In this document: in pieces, positions 30,391-42,189 of the stretch
How positions within the stretch are numbered: the stretch's first letter is position 1
Layout of the letters: each line of letters begins with the position of its first letter
Source: Costus lasius
Lineage: Eukaryota; Streptophyta; Magnoliopsida; Zingiberales; Costaceae
Reading direction: 5' to 3'
DNA: 64,000 bases
NCBI GenBank assembly: GCA_027563935.2
Contig: CM050449.1
Location: 54,825,949-54,889,948, forward strand
The notes under the pieces: model-generated
Seen by the model: the letters and a program-made list of their open reading frames with translations, nothing else
The model's database searches: none
Told to the model about the DNA's origin: nothing
Made by a program: the position numbers and the translations under genes

Positions 30391-31255
30391 AATTTATCCT
30401 GTATGGTTTAATCTCTTAAATTGTGATCTGTAGTTCTTCTAAAATTATTTGCTTGATGAGAAATTATAGAGAAAACAAAATTTGGGGATTTAACTAAGAA
30501 CTTAGGAAATTTTCGAAAATCATGGTTCGGGCCAATTTTGGGGCTTTTGTCATTTTCCTTCACAAACGTGCAATTAAAATTATCTGTAGTGGGCGACTGA
30601 AATTATTTTCATGAAATTTGTATGTTCTGCAAGGATTCTGAAAATTTCGCCCTTGCGGTGATTTCTTTTGACTCACGTTTTTTTTAGGAATTTTGGGGAA
30701 GAATATTACAATGAATATCTGTATATATTTTCCTATAATTCCTAGGCTTGTTTAATTGTTTGTTATGTGAAAAATTTCTATTCTGTACATATGTTGTGAA
30801 TTTTCTGAAACTTTGAATGTGTTATAACCTTTGTGAGAACATAGAATGGTTTGACATGAATTAAGGATAGTTGCATGAAATCTAAGGAATTCAAGGAATT
30901 CACTCATATATCACTTCTGGTTGATGGTAAAAATTATGAAGTGTGTTCAGCTTTGATTTTCTGCAAATTGTGATTTTGTTAAGGACTGGATATTGGGGTG
31001 TGTCATTTTCTAGTTTGTGAGACACTTTGGGCATGATGTGAGAATTGAGTAGTAGTTAGTCCTACTCCTCCGTTTCAGCATGACCTGTTCTGTAAAAATT
31101 ATGCCCTAGTGTAGCACTCTTCCGTGTCCTTACCCTCCTTTTGTGGCGCTGTAATGGTGCTGATAGTCTACTACGACCCTTGAGACACTAGTGAAGGGTA
31201 GATGTGAGCTGGTCTCACCTTCCGTTCTCCCTCCACTATTTCTGTTCTGTTCTGG

Positions 31256-31385
31256 GTATTGGAGGCCAGAGTGCCACGTCCTGACAAGACGGGGGCCACC
31301 CACTGATACCTCCTCTACCAGTATTGGAGGCCAGAGTGCCACGTCCTGACAAGACGGGGGCCACCCACTGATACCTCCTCTACCA
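31256..31385. repeat. Perfect 65-base tandem duplication in LTR of F
   Basis: Two identical units beginning GTATTGGAGGCCAGAGTG and ending CTCCTCTACCA. It is present in the 3' LTR too (39336-39465), so it predates this insertion. Confidence 0.92.
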
Positions 31386-32416
31386 TTCTGTTTCTGATAT
31401 GCATGCATGTCTCGTCCTCGGCAGAGGTGGGGTCAGACCTTCTGTGGTCATCAGACCTTCTGTGGTCTTCAGGCCTTCTGTGGCCTTTCTGTTTCCGATG
31501 TAGACTATCTGTTTGGATTCTGAAAATTCTGACTTTCTGTCTGTCAGTTCTGATTTCTGTAGTTCTGTTTTGATCTATCGTATAGAGGTGTTGGGCGGTG
31601 TGATTAGTTGGAATGGGTTGGTATACTTATACCCTACTTCATGCTTGATGCCTATTGTTATAACTGTCTGTATTTGATTATGTTTTGTTTCTAATATGAG
31701 TGTGCATGTTAAGTGTCTTATCTGCAAGCATGATATTTTTGATGTGTACTATGGATGGCTTTTAGTGTCTTTTAGTCACTGAGCTTTTTAGCTCACCCCC
31801 GTTGTTTAAATATTTTCAGGTGAGACGTCAGGACAGTGATTGCTACAGCTACTTAATTTGTTATAATGCTTGCTAATGTTTCATATAATTTCTAAGAGTT
31901 GTCTTCTAAAGATTTATCAGGCCTGCATGCCTAACTTACTTATATGACACATTTTATCTCCTGAGGGCTTATGCCTGTTTTCAGGATATTATATTATAGT
32001 TATCTCGTTTTATTGTTGGATACGAGTTTTGGAGTCATGAAAATACAATCGTTCTTATTCTGAAATGTGTAACCGAGTTATTGTTGTATTTGGTATCTGA
32101 ATAATCAGTTTCTGCAATATTTCTGAAATTTGTGTTCTCCACATATGTGTAGTGTGGACATCTGTTTTGTTCCAGGATATATGGGTCTGTGCAGCAGTAA
32201 TTTAGTATACTTGCTGCCGGATTTTGTTTTCTTCTGGATTTTCGGATTTCTATTTCCTAGTAATCGATCCTACTCAGTTCTGTGCGGTTTTCAGTTCCGT
32301 AGTAATGTCCTTCGATGCCGCTTTCTTCTTGTGTTTTAATGGAAGAGTAAAAACTTTGAAAAACCCCGTATTTTACTTGTATGCGTGTGGGGTGTGATTC
32401 TGAGGGATGTTACAAA

Positions 32417-32428
32417 TGGTATCAGAGC
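32417..32428 (+). other. Primer-binding site of element F
   Basis: TGGTATCAGAGC two bases after the 5' LTR, complementary to initiator tRNA-Met as usual for chromoviruses. Confidence 0.94.
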
Positions 32429-32562
32429 AATATTACTAGCAATTAGAAACTCCGGGGAAGGAAAACTCTGTTTGTGTATTGCTAGAAACCAAGATAGGAT
32501 CTGATCCGTGATTGAATATTGGTTGTTATTCCACCGTGTTATGTGATGCAGGTAAAAACAAA

Positions 32563-35500
32563 ATGGTGCGACCAAGATCTAGCAGTAGCAACAGTGATCA
32601 ACAGTCTGATCTGAGGCAGGCCATGGAGGCTATGACTGCTATGATGCAACAACAGAACGCATTCATCCAGCAGCAAACTCAGATGATGCAGCAGCAGCAG
32701 GCGCAGCACATGGAGGTTCAGCAACAATTATTGCAGCGGCTGTCGCAGACACAGTCTCAGTCACAGTCACAACCGGCTGCACACTGTGTGGGTGGCGCTG
32801 GTTCTGCTCTGGGTGATGGCGCACATCAACGATATGCTCGATTGGTTCGAGAGTTTCAGCACCTGAACCCGACTGCATTTTATGGTAGTCCGGGGCCCAG
32901 AGCGGCTGAGGATTGGCTTTTGACACTGGAAAAGATTTTCCAGGTTTTGCGCTGTGATGATGCAGACAAGCTATGTTTGTCTGTCTTCATGTTGCGTGGA
33001 GATGCCGAAGACTGGTGGAAGGGAGTCGTCAGACTGGCGGCAACTGAATCCGGAGTTGTTGATTGGCAGTACTTCATGATGAAGTTCAATGCCAAGTTTT
33101 TCCCCTCTAGCTTATCTGAGGAGCGCGAGGTGGAGTTTATTCATCTTGAGCAGGGTGACCTGACGGTGGATCAGTATGAGGCCACATTCGCTCGGTTGTC
33201 GGGGTATGCTCCTCACTTAGTCAACACCGAGGAAAGAAGAGCCAAGAAGTTTCAGCGGGGTTTGAGGAAAGACATCAGGACAAGGGTAGCTATGCTACAC
33301 TTGGAGTCTTATGCTGAAGTGGTAGACAGGGCTCGCACTGCTGAGAGGTGCATTGCTGAGATGGCTGTTGATACTATTCCAGTCACTGCATCCGCCCCTA
33401 CTTCTGTGACTTACGCACCCACTCTGGGTGGTAAGGATAAGAAGAATTTCAAGAATAAGAAGAAAGACAATAAGGGTAGATACAAACCTTATCAGAAGCC
33501 AGCCAGCACAGTTCCTCAGAATGGCAAGAAGTGTTCCCACTGTGGGAGCACTAAACATCAGGATAATGAGTGCTACAGGAAGACTGGCGCTTGCTTCAGA
33601 TTTGGTAAGGTGGGGCATATGATTAAGGACTGTCCTATGCCGGATGCTAGAGGACAGGGTGAGAAGCCTACGGTGCAGACTCGCGTGTATGCCATCGCGG
33701 AGAGGGATGCTTCGGCTTCGAAGTCCGTGGTAGAAGGTACACTTTATGTGTTTAGTTATTTGGCACGCATTCTTTTTGATCCTGGTGCCAATTTATCCTT
33801 TGTGTCTGCATGTTTTGCACTATGTCTGCCTGTGTTGCCTAGGATACTTGATTTATGTATTTCTGTTCATACACCTATGGGTGAGGCCGTATCTACAGAT
33901 ATAGCATATCCTGACTGTTTGATTAAGGTTGAAGGATATGATTTACCTATTGATTTGATTAGTCTTCCTATGAAAGACTATGACATCATTCTGGGCATGG
34001 ATTGGCTGTCTGCCTATCATGCTACTTTAGATTGTTTTGAAAAGTTAATTACTCTGCATCTAAGTGATGGACAGCAACTGGTTATCCAAGGCCGGATTTC
34101 AGAACAGGAGCCTTTGGTGATATCTCATCTGCAGGCCAGGAAGCTTTTAGCCCAGGGCTGCAAGGGGTATCTGGCGCATGTCAAGGTGCAGACTGAGTAT
34201 GATTTGGATCTGGCTAAAATTCCTGTGGTAAGAGAGTTTGCTGACGTCTTCTCTGATGATTTATCTGGGTTACCACCCAGCAGAGAAGTTGAGTTTGGTA
34301 TCGAGTTGTTGCCAGGCACGGCACCGATATCTAAAGCTCCTTACAGGATGGCAACTTCAGAACTGACGGAGCTGAAGAAGCAACTGGAAGAACTATTAGA
34401 GAAGGGGTATATTCGACCCAGTGTTTCTCCATGGGGAGCACCTGTGTTATTTGTGAAGAAGAAGGATGGTACTTTGCGCATGTGCATCGATTACCGTCAA
34501 CTCAATCAAGTGACTGTTAGGAATAAGTACCCATTACCCCGTATTGATGATCTCTTTGATCAGTTGCAGGGTGCTACTGTATTCTCTAAAATTGACCTGA
34601 GGTCTGGCTATCATCAGCTGAGAGTTCAGGAGGTGGATGTACCTAAAACTGCATTCAGGACCAGGTATGGGCACTATGAGTTTCTTGTTATGCCCTTTGG
34701 ATTGACAAATGCCCCTGCGGTGTTTATGGATCTGATGAACAGGGTATTTCATGAGCTCCTGGACAAATGTGTGGTCGTCTTCATTGATGATATTCTGATC
34801 TACTCCAAGAATGCGCAAGATCACTCTCAGGATTTGCGCAAGGTGCTGGAGATTCTGCGGCTGAAGCAGCTGTATGCTAAGGCCAGCAAATGTGAGTTCT
34901 GGCTATATCAGATTGGCTTTCTGGGGCACATTATTTCTGGCCAGGGTGTGTCTGTGGATCCAGTGAAGGTGGAGGCCATTCTTCACTGGGGAAGACCAAC
35001 TACAGCGACTGAGGTCAGAAGTTTTCTGGGCTTAGCTGGATACTACCGCCGCTTTGTGGAGGGTTTTTCCAAGCTGGCTAGTCCTCTGACTAAGCTAACT
35101 AGACAGAATTTGAAGTTTGAGTGGTCTGATGATTGTGAGTTTAGTTTTCAAGAACTGAAAAGGAGACTGACCAGTGCTCCTATCCTCATCATTCCCTGTG
35201 ATGGAGAGAAGTTCACTGTGTACACTGATGCCTCTGGTAAGGGTCTGGGTGCTGTACTGATGCAGCAAGGAAAGGTAGTTGCTTATGCTTCAAGGCAACT
35301 CAAAGACTATGAGGTAAACTACCCCACTCATGATCTGGAGTTGGCAGCTGTAGTTTTTGCCTTGAAGATCTGGAGGCACTATCTGTTTGGACAGACATTT
35401 GAATTGTTTACAGATCACCAGAGCTTGAAGTATATCTTCACTCAGAAAGAGCTGAATATGAGACAGAGGCGATGGCTTGAATTGATAAAGGATTATGACT

Positions 35501-37134
35501 TCACCATCCAATATCAGTCTGGTAAAGCCAATGTGGTGGCTGATGCTCTTAGTCGGTATCCTGTGACTCAGATAGCTGCACTGCGAGTCCAGGAGTGGCG
35601 ACTATTGCAGGAGTTCAGTGACATGCATCTGAGTGTGACTCCGGGTGAGAGAGGCGGTCTTCTAGCTTCTCTCAGGGTTTAGTCAGAGTTACTGCAGAGA
35701 CTGAGATCAGGGCAGCAGTCAGATCCGGATATTTTACGGTGGAAAGAGAGGTCTGAGCAAGACTAGGTTGAGAATTTCAGTATGTCGGATGATGGTCTCC
35801 TCAGATTCCGTGGAAGGGTCTGTGTCCCTGAGGACCCTGAGTTGAGAAATGAAATTCTTAAGGAAAGCCATTGCACTAAGTATACCGTTCATCCTGGTAG
35901 TACCAAGATGTATCAGGATCTGAAAAAGACTTTCTGGTGGCATGGTATGAAGAAGGATGTGCATTTGTTTGTGTCCAGATGTTTGACTTGCCAAACCGTG
36001 AAGGCTGAGCATCAGAGGCCGGGCGGTTTGATGCAGTCTCTCCCTATTCCTCAGTGGAAGTGGGAGCATATCAGTATGGACTTTGTGTGTGGACTGCCCA
36101 ATACCAGAAGGAATCATGATGCCGTATGGGTGATTGTGGACAGACTCACGAAGTCAGCTCACTTCTTACCGATCAAAATGACTTACAGTTTGGATCGGTT
36201 AGCAAAACTGTACATCGATGAGATTGTCAGATTGCATGGAGTTCCCTTGGACATTGTCTCTGACCGTGATCCTCGATTTCTGTCCAGGTTTTGGAAGAAA
36301 CTACAGGAAGATTTGGGAACTAATCTGAGTTTCAGCACTGCATATCATCCTCAATCTGATGGTCAGACAGAGAGAACTATTCAGACACTTGAGGATCTTC
36401 TGAGATCTTATGTGGTTGACTGGTCTGTTGAGTGGGATCTGGACTTATCACTGATAGAGTTCACCTACAACAATAGCTTTCACTCTAGCATACAGATGGC
36501 TCCGTATGAGGCCCTATATGGGAGGAAATGCAGAACACCTATATGCTGGGAGGAAACTGGGGACAGAACAGTGCTAAGGTCGGATGCTGTTCAGGAAGCC
36601 ACTGAGAAGATCAGAGAAATTCAGAGAAAGATGAAGATTGCTCAGGATAGACAGAAGAGTTATGCTAATGTGAGGCGGCGTCCTCTTGAGTTTTTGGTGG
36701 GAGAGCATGTTTTCCTAAAGGTCTCACCTATGAAAGGGGTGATGAGATTTGGGAAGAGGGGAAAATTGAGTCCCAGGTACATTGGTCCCTTTGATATCAT
36801 TGAGAGGGTTGGACCTGTGGCATACCGACTTGCTCTGCCCCCATCACTGGAACACCTCCATAATGTGTTCCATGTATCTGCACTCAGAAAATATTGTTCT
36901 GATCCTTCTCATGTTCTAGAGTTGGAACCTCTTCAGCTTGAAGAGAATATGACTTTTGTGGTGAAACCTCTCAGAATTGAAGATAGAAAAGAGAAAGTGC
37001 TGAGAAATAAGGTTATTCCACTTGTGAAAGTCATCTGGGGAAATCAGTCTGTTGAAGAAGCCTCTTGGGAGGTTGAAGCAGATATGAGAAAGGAGCATCC
37101 TCACCTGTTCAGTGACGGGCTTGGTCAGCTTTAG
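32563..37134 (+). pseudogene. Tekay gag-pol of element F, interrupted by two TAG codons
   Basis: I take the ATG at 32563 ([10 protein letters not shown]). A frame-open ATG at 32512 adds 17 unlikely residues. Numbering from 32512: a Gln-rich N-terminus; Gag; first zinc knuckle C341-X2-C344-X4-H349-X4-C354; a second with Phe at position 364 where Cys is expected; protease D423 in DPGA, not DTGA/DSGA; FIDD at 757-760; RNase H D906. TAG codons at 35680-35682 and 35764-35766 separate RNase H from integrase, which then continues in the same frame: HHCC, D-D-E (MDFVCGLP, SDRDPRF, GQTERTIQ) and a Tekay-type C-terminal domain. Both TAGs fit CAG changed by C to T. Without repair no integrase would be made. 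Confidence 0.9.
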
Positions 37135-37150
37135 AGGACTAAAGCTCTAT

Positions 37151-37163
37151 AAGGGGGGGAGGA
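37151..37163 (+). other. Polypurine tract of element F
   Basis: AAGGGGGGGAGGA lies between the gag-pol stop (37134) and the 3' LTR (37164) and is the expected plus-strand primer. Confidence 0.92.
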
Positions 37164-40100
37164 TGTAACGCCCTCGATTTTTCTGAATTATGATTTAAGG
37201 TTAGAAATTCTGTTTCTGTATTTTTATCTGTTAAAATTTTGGGATTTTTGCCTAAGTGTAGGAATTTTTCCTACAGGGCAAAAATAATTATTTTGGTTGG
37301 GGATTTGAACCCTCAACCTTGATTCTTTGCTCCTGGAATTCCTTCCACCATGGTGGCGCATATCACTGATGTTATTGGAGTGGCGCGGGGTGGTTAAGCC
37401 CAGGTAAGCCTTAAAACCGATTTTTTTCACTTAAGTTAACTAGGTTATTGGGTCTTGGATCCGTTTGGGGTGGGAGAAAAAGAGGAATTGCGTGAGGGCT
37501 CCTCTCCCTCACGACTTTTGTGTTTTCTTGCCCTAGCCGCCTTTGGTTGTTGCCCCTCACTGTGCTTGGCGCCTCCTGAAATTTCTGACGCTGGTAGTGG
37601 CAGACTGGTGGTGGACGAATTTCCTGGTGATCCTCTGTCTTGGCGTTTTTCTCTGTGGACGATTTTTCTGGTGAGTAATTCGATCCTAAGGAGTCTAATC
37701 CGCTAAATTGTAGATTATCATTCAATTAAAATTCGTTATTTGCAATGATTATCTGTATGAACCAAATTTCGACGTCTCTTGTGTCTTCTATGCTTGATTT
37801 GGGTTTTTAAATCTCATGATATTCGTTTCTATGGGGACGAATTCAAATATTTATAGGGTTTTAAAATCCTGTTCTGCTGAAATCTGCATTCTCTAATCTG
37901 ACCTTTGTGTACTATAACCCCAATATCTCATGGCATATAGATCCAAATCGCACGAAATAAATTTTGTATGAAACTAGATACATTCGGCTTTTATTTGAAT
38001 ATGATATCGACCATATCCGAGCTGTATTCGTATTTCAATCTGTATTGCAATCTAGCTATACAAAATCAGTTTTCTGGAAATCTGGATTTCGACCTTTATG
38101 TGTTCGAACCATCATATCTCCCTAGGTATAGCCCGAAATCTTGTCAAATCAGTTTTATTAGAAAGTAGACTCGAAGGGATTCATTTTGACTACCATGTCG
38201 CCTATTTTCTGTTAGTTATTGTATCTGAAATTTGTGTCGCAATTCTGATATACGAATCTGTTTTCTGGAATTCTGAAATCCCGACCTTTCTATGTTCGAA
38301 CACCCATACCTCCCCAGTTATAACTCCAAATCCGACGGATTCAGTTCTATTGGAAAGTAGATTCAAATAGCTTCATTGTGAATATCATATTGCCTATTTT
38401 AGATTACTTACTTATGCATATGTGAAATTCGAAATTTACCTGTGCCGGACGAATATTCCTTTGTGAGAAAAATTTATCCTGTATGGTTTAATCTCTTAAA
38501 TTGTGATCTGTAGTTCTTCTAAAATTATTTGCTTGATGAGAAATTATAGAGAAAACAAAATTTGGGGATTTAACTAAGAACTTAGGAAATTTTCGAAAAT
38601 CATGGTTCGGGCCAATTTTGGGGCTTTTGTCATTTTCCTTCACAAACGTGCAATTAAAATTATCTGTAGTGGGGGACTGAAATTATTTTCATGAAATTTG
38701 TATGTTCTGCAAGGATTCTGAAAATTTCGCCCTTGCGGTGATTTCTTTTGACTCACGTTTTTTTTAGGAATTTTGGGGAAGAATATTACAATGAATATCT
38801 GTATATATTTTCCTATAATTCCTAGGCTTGTTTAATTGTTTGTTATGTGAAAAATTTCTATTCTGTACATATGTTGTGAATTTTCTGAAACTTTGAATGT
38901 GTTATAACCTTTGTGAGAACATAGAATGGTTTGACATGAATTAAGGATAGTTGCATGAAATCTAAGGAATTCAAGGAATTCACTCATATATCACTTCTGG
39001 TTGATGGTAAAAATTATGAAGTGTGTTCAGCTTTGATTTTCTGCAAATTGTGATTTTGTTAAGGACTGGATATTGAGGTGTGTCATTTTCTGGTTTGTGA
39101 GACACTTTGGGCATGATGTGAGAATTGAGTAGTAGTTAGTCCTACTCCTCCGTTTCAGCATGACCTGTTCTGTAAAAATTATGCCCTAGTGTAGCACTCT
39201 TCCGTGTCCTTACCCTCCTTTTGTGGCGCTGTAATGGTGCTGATAGTCTACTACGACCCTTGAGACACTAGTGAAGGGTAGATGTGAGCTGGTCTCACCT
39301 TCCGTTCTCCCTCCACTATTTCTGTTCTGTTCTGGGTATTGGAGGCCAGAGTGCCACGTCCTGACAAGACGGGGGCCACCCACTGATACCTCCTCTACCA
39401 GTATTGGAGGCCAGAGTGCCACGTCCTGACAAGACGGGGGCCACCCACTGATACCTCCTCTACCATTCTGTTTCTGATATGCATGCATGTCTCGTCCTCG
39501 GCAGAGGTGGGGTCAGACCTTCTGTGGTCATCAGACCTTCTGTGGTCTTCAGGCCTTCTGTGGCCTTTCTGTTTCCGATGTAGACTATCTGTTTGGATTC
39601 TAAAAATTCTGACTTTCTGTCTGTCAGTTCTGATTTCTGTAGTTCTGTTTCGATCTGTCGTATAGAGGTGTTGGGCGGTGTGATTAGTTGGAATGGGTTG
39701 GTATACTTATACCCTACTTCATGCTTGATGCCTATTGTTATAACTGTCTGTATTTGATTATGTTTTGTTTCTAATATGAGTGTGCATGTTAAGTGTCTTA
39801 TCTGCAAGCATGATATTTTTGATGTGTACTATGGATGGCTTTTAGTGTCTTTTACTCACTGAGCTTTTTAGCTCACCCCCGTTGTTTAAATATTTTCAGG
39901 TGAGACGTCAGGACAGTGATTGCTACAGCTACTTAATTTGTTATAATGCTTGCTAATGTTTCATATAATTTCTAAGAGTTGTCTTCTAAAGATTTATCAG
40001 GCCTGCATGCCTAACTTACTTATATGACACATTTTATCTCCTGAGGGCTTATGCCTGTTTTCAGGATATTATATTATAGTTGTCTCGTTTTATTGTTGGA

Positions 40101-40494
40101 TACGAGTTTTGGAGTCATGAAAATACAATCGTTCTTATTCTGAAATGTGTAACCGAGTTATTGTTGTATTTGGTATCTGAATAATCAGTTTCTGCAATAT
40201 TTCTGAAATTTGTGTTCTCCACATATGTGTAGTGTGGACATCTGTTTTGTTCCAGGATATATGGGTCTGTGCAGCAGTAATTTAGTATACTTGCTGCCGG
40301 ATTTTGTTTTCTTCTGGATTTCCGGATTTCTATTTCCTAGTAATCGATCCTACTCAGTTCTGTGCGGTTTTCAGTTCCGTAGTAATGTCCTTCGATGCCG
40401 CTTTCTTCTTGTGTTTTAATGGAAGAGTAAAAATTTTGAAAAACCCCGTATTTTACTTGTATGCGTGTGGGGTGTGATTCTGAGGGATGTTACA
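37164..40494 (+). repeat. 3' LTR of element F (3331 bp)
   Basis: Same length, ends and internal repeats as the 5' LTR, with about 22 substitutions by eye. The right edge GATGTTACA is followed by TAATG and then the remaining part of G's LTR. Confidence 0.95.
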
Positions 40495-40499
40495 TAATG

Positions 40500-41094
40500 A
40501 GTTGTGCTTAATGCGTATGATTGTTCTGATCAAACATTCGTATGTGTTAAGTGTTATGAGAAGTACTGAGAGGTGAATCGTAACACTCGATCGTTCTCAT
40601 TTAAACTTATGACTTGAATTGCGAGAGTCGTTCAATGTTACTCGAGGATTCACGATCATCATAGAGCCCATTGGGTCTTTCTTAAGTTAGTTTTGCTACG
40701 AGAGTAGGAAATTAGCTTAAATAGGCACCGGATTGCGCTTCGAGAGAAGGTAACCCGTACCATAGGATGATCGCCTTAAGTTGTTTACTGTCGGATTGAG
40801 CTTCGAGAGAAGGAGATCCGTTTTCTAATTTAATTTGATTCATTGTTTTGCATTTAATCATTTCAACGAGGTGAAACCTGAAGTTCCGAACACTTCCTAA
40901 ACTATAATTTTCCCTTAAGGTCGTCGACTTCTTGATTCGATAATTTAGATAACTTAGTTTTAGTGTAATTCTTTAATTCCGAGTTTGAATCATCTAGCTT
41001 TCAATGAAACTAAAGGTCGGTACTTGACACCTGCTCCCTGTGGGAACGATATTATTTACTACTTCGATAGTCCGTGCACTTGCGGAACCGATCA
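40500..41094 (-). repeat. 5' LTR of Athila element G, outer end
   Basis: This continues the LTR interrupted by F. Its right end in plus orientation reads CCGTGCACTTGCGG (41072-41085) then AACCGATCA. That is the reverse complement of CCGCAAGTGCACGG found near the other LTR end (26914-26927), so the two LTR ends are long imperfect inverted copies. TGAT...ATCA are the likely termini. Beyond 41094 the gag of H begins abruptly. Confidence 0.8.
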
Positions 41095-41909
41095 GCCTCC
41101 CCATCACCTTGGTTCCCACAAACATCACAAGTAATAGAAGAAACTACAACAGATTGCATCTGAAAAGAATCAAAGCGATTGCACAAAGAATCTACCTTTT
41201 CTGCCAGAGATCGCCAACCATCAGCATTGTTCTTACCTTGAGGAGGACGATACAACATTCCTCTCTCAGCAGTCCATTGGTTGTGATTTAGCGCCATCTC
41301 TTCAATCAAAGCGTAGGCGTCCTCTACAGTCTTCTTCATCAGTGCTCCCCCTGCAGCAGTATCAACAGTTAAGCGAGTGTTGTAAAGCAAACCATTAGAG
41401 AAAGTTTGAATCAAAACCCAATCTTCTAATCCATGGTGAGGGCACTTCCGTTGTAACTCATTGAAGCGCTCCCATGCTTCACTAAGTGATTTGTTGTCCC
41501 TCTGTGCAAAGCCCGTGATTTGGTTCCTCAACTGGATCATCTTACTAGGTGGAAAGTATTTTAGAAAGAAAGCATTTGACAAGAGTTCCCAAGTCGTGAA
41601 CGTTCCAGTTGGGTGTGAATGTAGCCAAGCTTTTGCTCTGTCCCTGAGAGAAAAAGTGAACAATCTCAGTTTAAGAGCATCATCAGAAACACCATTAATT
41701 TTTATGGTATCACAAAATTCAAGAAAAAGAGATAAGTGTTGATTTGGATCTTCCAAAGGAGATCCTCCAAACTGATTCTGTTGGATCATTGACAAGAACG
41801 CTGGTTTAATCTCAAAGTTATTTGCATCAATTGCAGGCCTAGTAATGCTAGAACGAATTCCCTATGTATTCGGGGCTGCATAGTCACGCAATGTCCTTCT
41901 TTCAGCCAT
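41095..41909 (-). pseudogene. Athila gag of element H, truncated, with early stop
   Basis: From the ATG at 41909 the protein begins MAERRTLRDYAAPN, close to the start of G's Gag. Codon 16 is TAG (41864-41862) where G has CAG. After that the frame is open through the Gag core (QNQFGGSPLEDP, AWERFNELQRKCPHHGLE) to CDVCGNQG, the start of a zinc-knuckle-like segment. The element G insertion cuts it there. Gag would form the particle; this copy is dead. Confidence 0.85.
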
Positions 41910-42165
41910 GATGGATTCTTCTTCTCTCTCTTCTGCAAACATCAGTTTCCTGCGCAATCTAAGTGTTTTATTAATTTCAGGATCAAAAGGAACTAATGGT
42001 CCTGACCTAAGATTTCTGCGCATAAACAAGCAGATTGTCAGAAAAGTTCAGATTTTGCAGAGCTTAGAAGAAAATCAGAATATATCACAGAAAATAGTAG
42101 AGAAATTCAAACAAAAGCTTAGTCTAGTAATATTATCAATTATATCAATATTAACAAAACCAAGG

Positions 42166-42183
42166 TCCCCGGCAACGGCGCCA
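42166..42183 (-). other. tRNA-Asp primer-binding site of element H
   Basis: The minus strand reads TGGCGCCGTTGCCGGGGA, a perfect match to the usual Athila site. It is separated from the LTR edge (42190) by six bases and preceded by the gag leader 41910-42165, which holds no gene. Confidence 0.9.
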
Positions 42184-42189
42184 AAAACT

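Larger units (their letters stand above)
29084..32414 (+). repeat. 5' LTR of element F (3331 bp)
   Basis: Contains three degenerate copies of a 191-192 base unit, each opening with GACCTTT (29820, 30011, 30203), a perfect tandem pair of 65 bases (31256-31320, 31321-31385), and a small cluster of CTTCTGTGG repeats (about 31436-31485). No gene is present. The many short frames repeat in the 3' LTR only because the copies are nearly identical. Confidence 0.95.
29084..40494 (+). mobile_element. Tekay/Del chromovirus element F (Gypsy), 11411 bp
   Basis: Two 3331-bp LTRs (TGTAACGCCC...GATGTTACA) bracket a tRNA-Met primer site, a gag-pol gene and a G-rich polypurine tract. The LTRs differ by about 22 bases (0.7%, by eye), so insertion is recent. 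The flanking five bases are GAATG (29079-29083) and TAATG (40495-40499), a duplication with one mismatch. The target is the 5' LTR of G. The coding region has two nonsense codons and altered zinc-knuckle and protease motifs, so this copy is probably not autonomous. The integrase tail with EEASWEVEADMR and the FIDDILIYS reverse transcriptase fit Tekay. Confidence 0.95.
1940..41094 (-). mobile_element. Athila-type Gypsy element G, minus strand, split by elements A, B, C and F
   Basis: Pieces of one minus-strand element lie at 40500-41094 and 26904-29083 (5' LTR), 26803-26820 (tRNA-Asp primer site), 22656-26664 (gag to start of integrase), 11328-11635 (integrase core) and 1940-2229 (integrase C-terminal part). 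Reading right to left, the protein continues across the B and C insertion points once one copy of each target duplication is removed. The remaining integrase end, 3' region and 3' LTR lie left of the window. The lineage call rests on the RT wording around MDDFSVYG, the DLGA protease motif and the tRNA-Asp primer site, all usual for Athila. The right end sits inside the gag of element H, so G is the younger of the two. Confidence 0.88.

Noticed and set aside
35680..35766. Stop readthrough signal in F
   Set aside because: The context after the TAGs does not match the CARYYA readthrough context, and two stops would have to be passed. Nonsense mutation of CAG is simpler.
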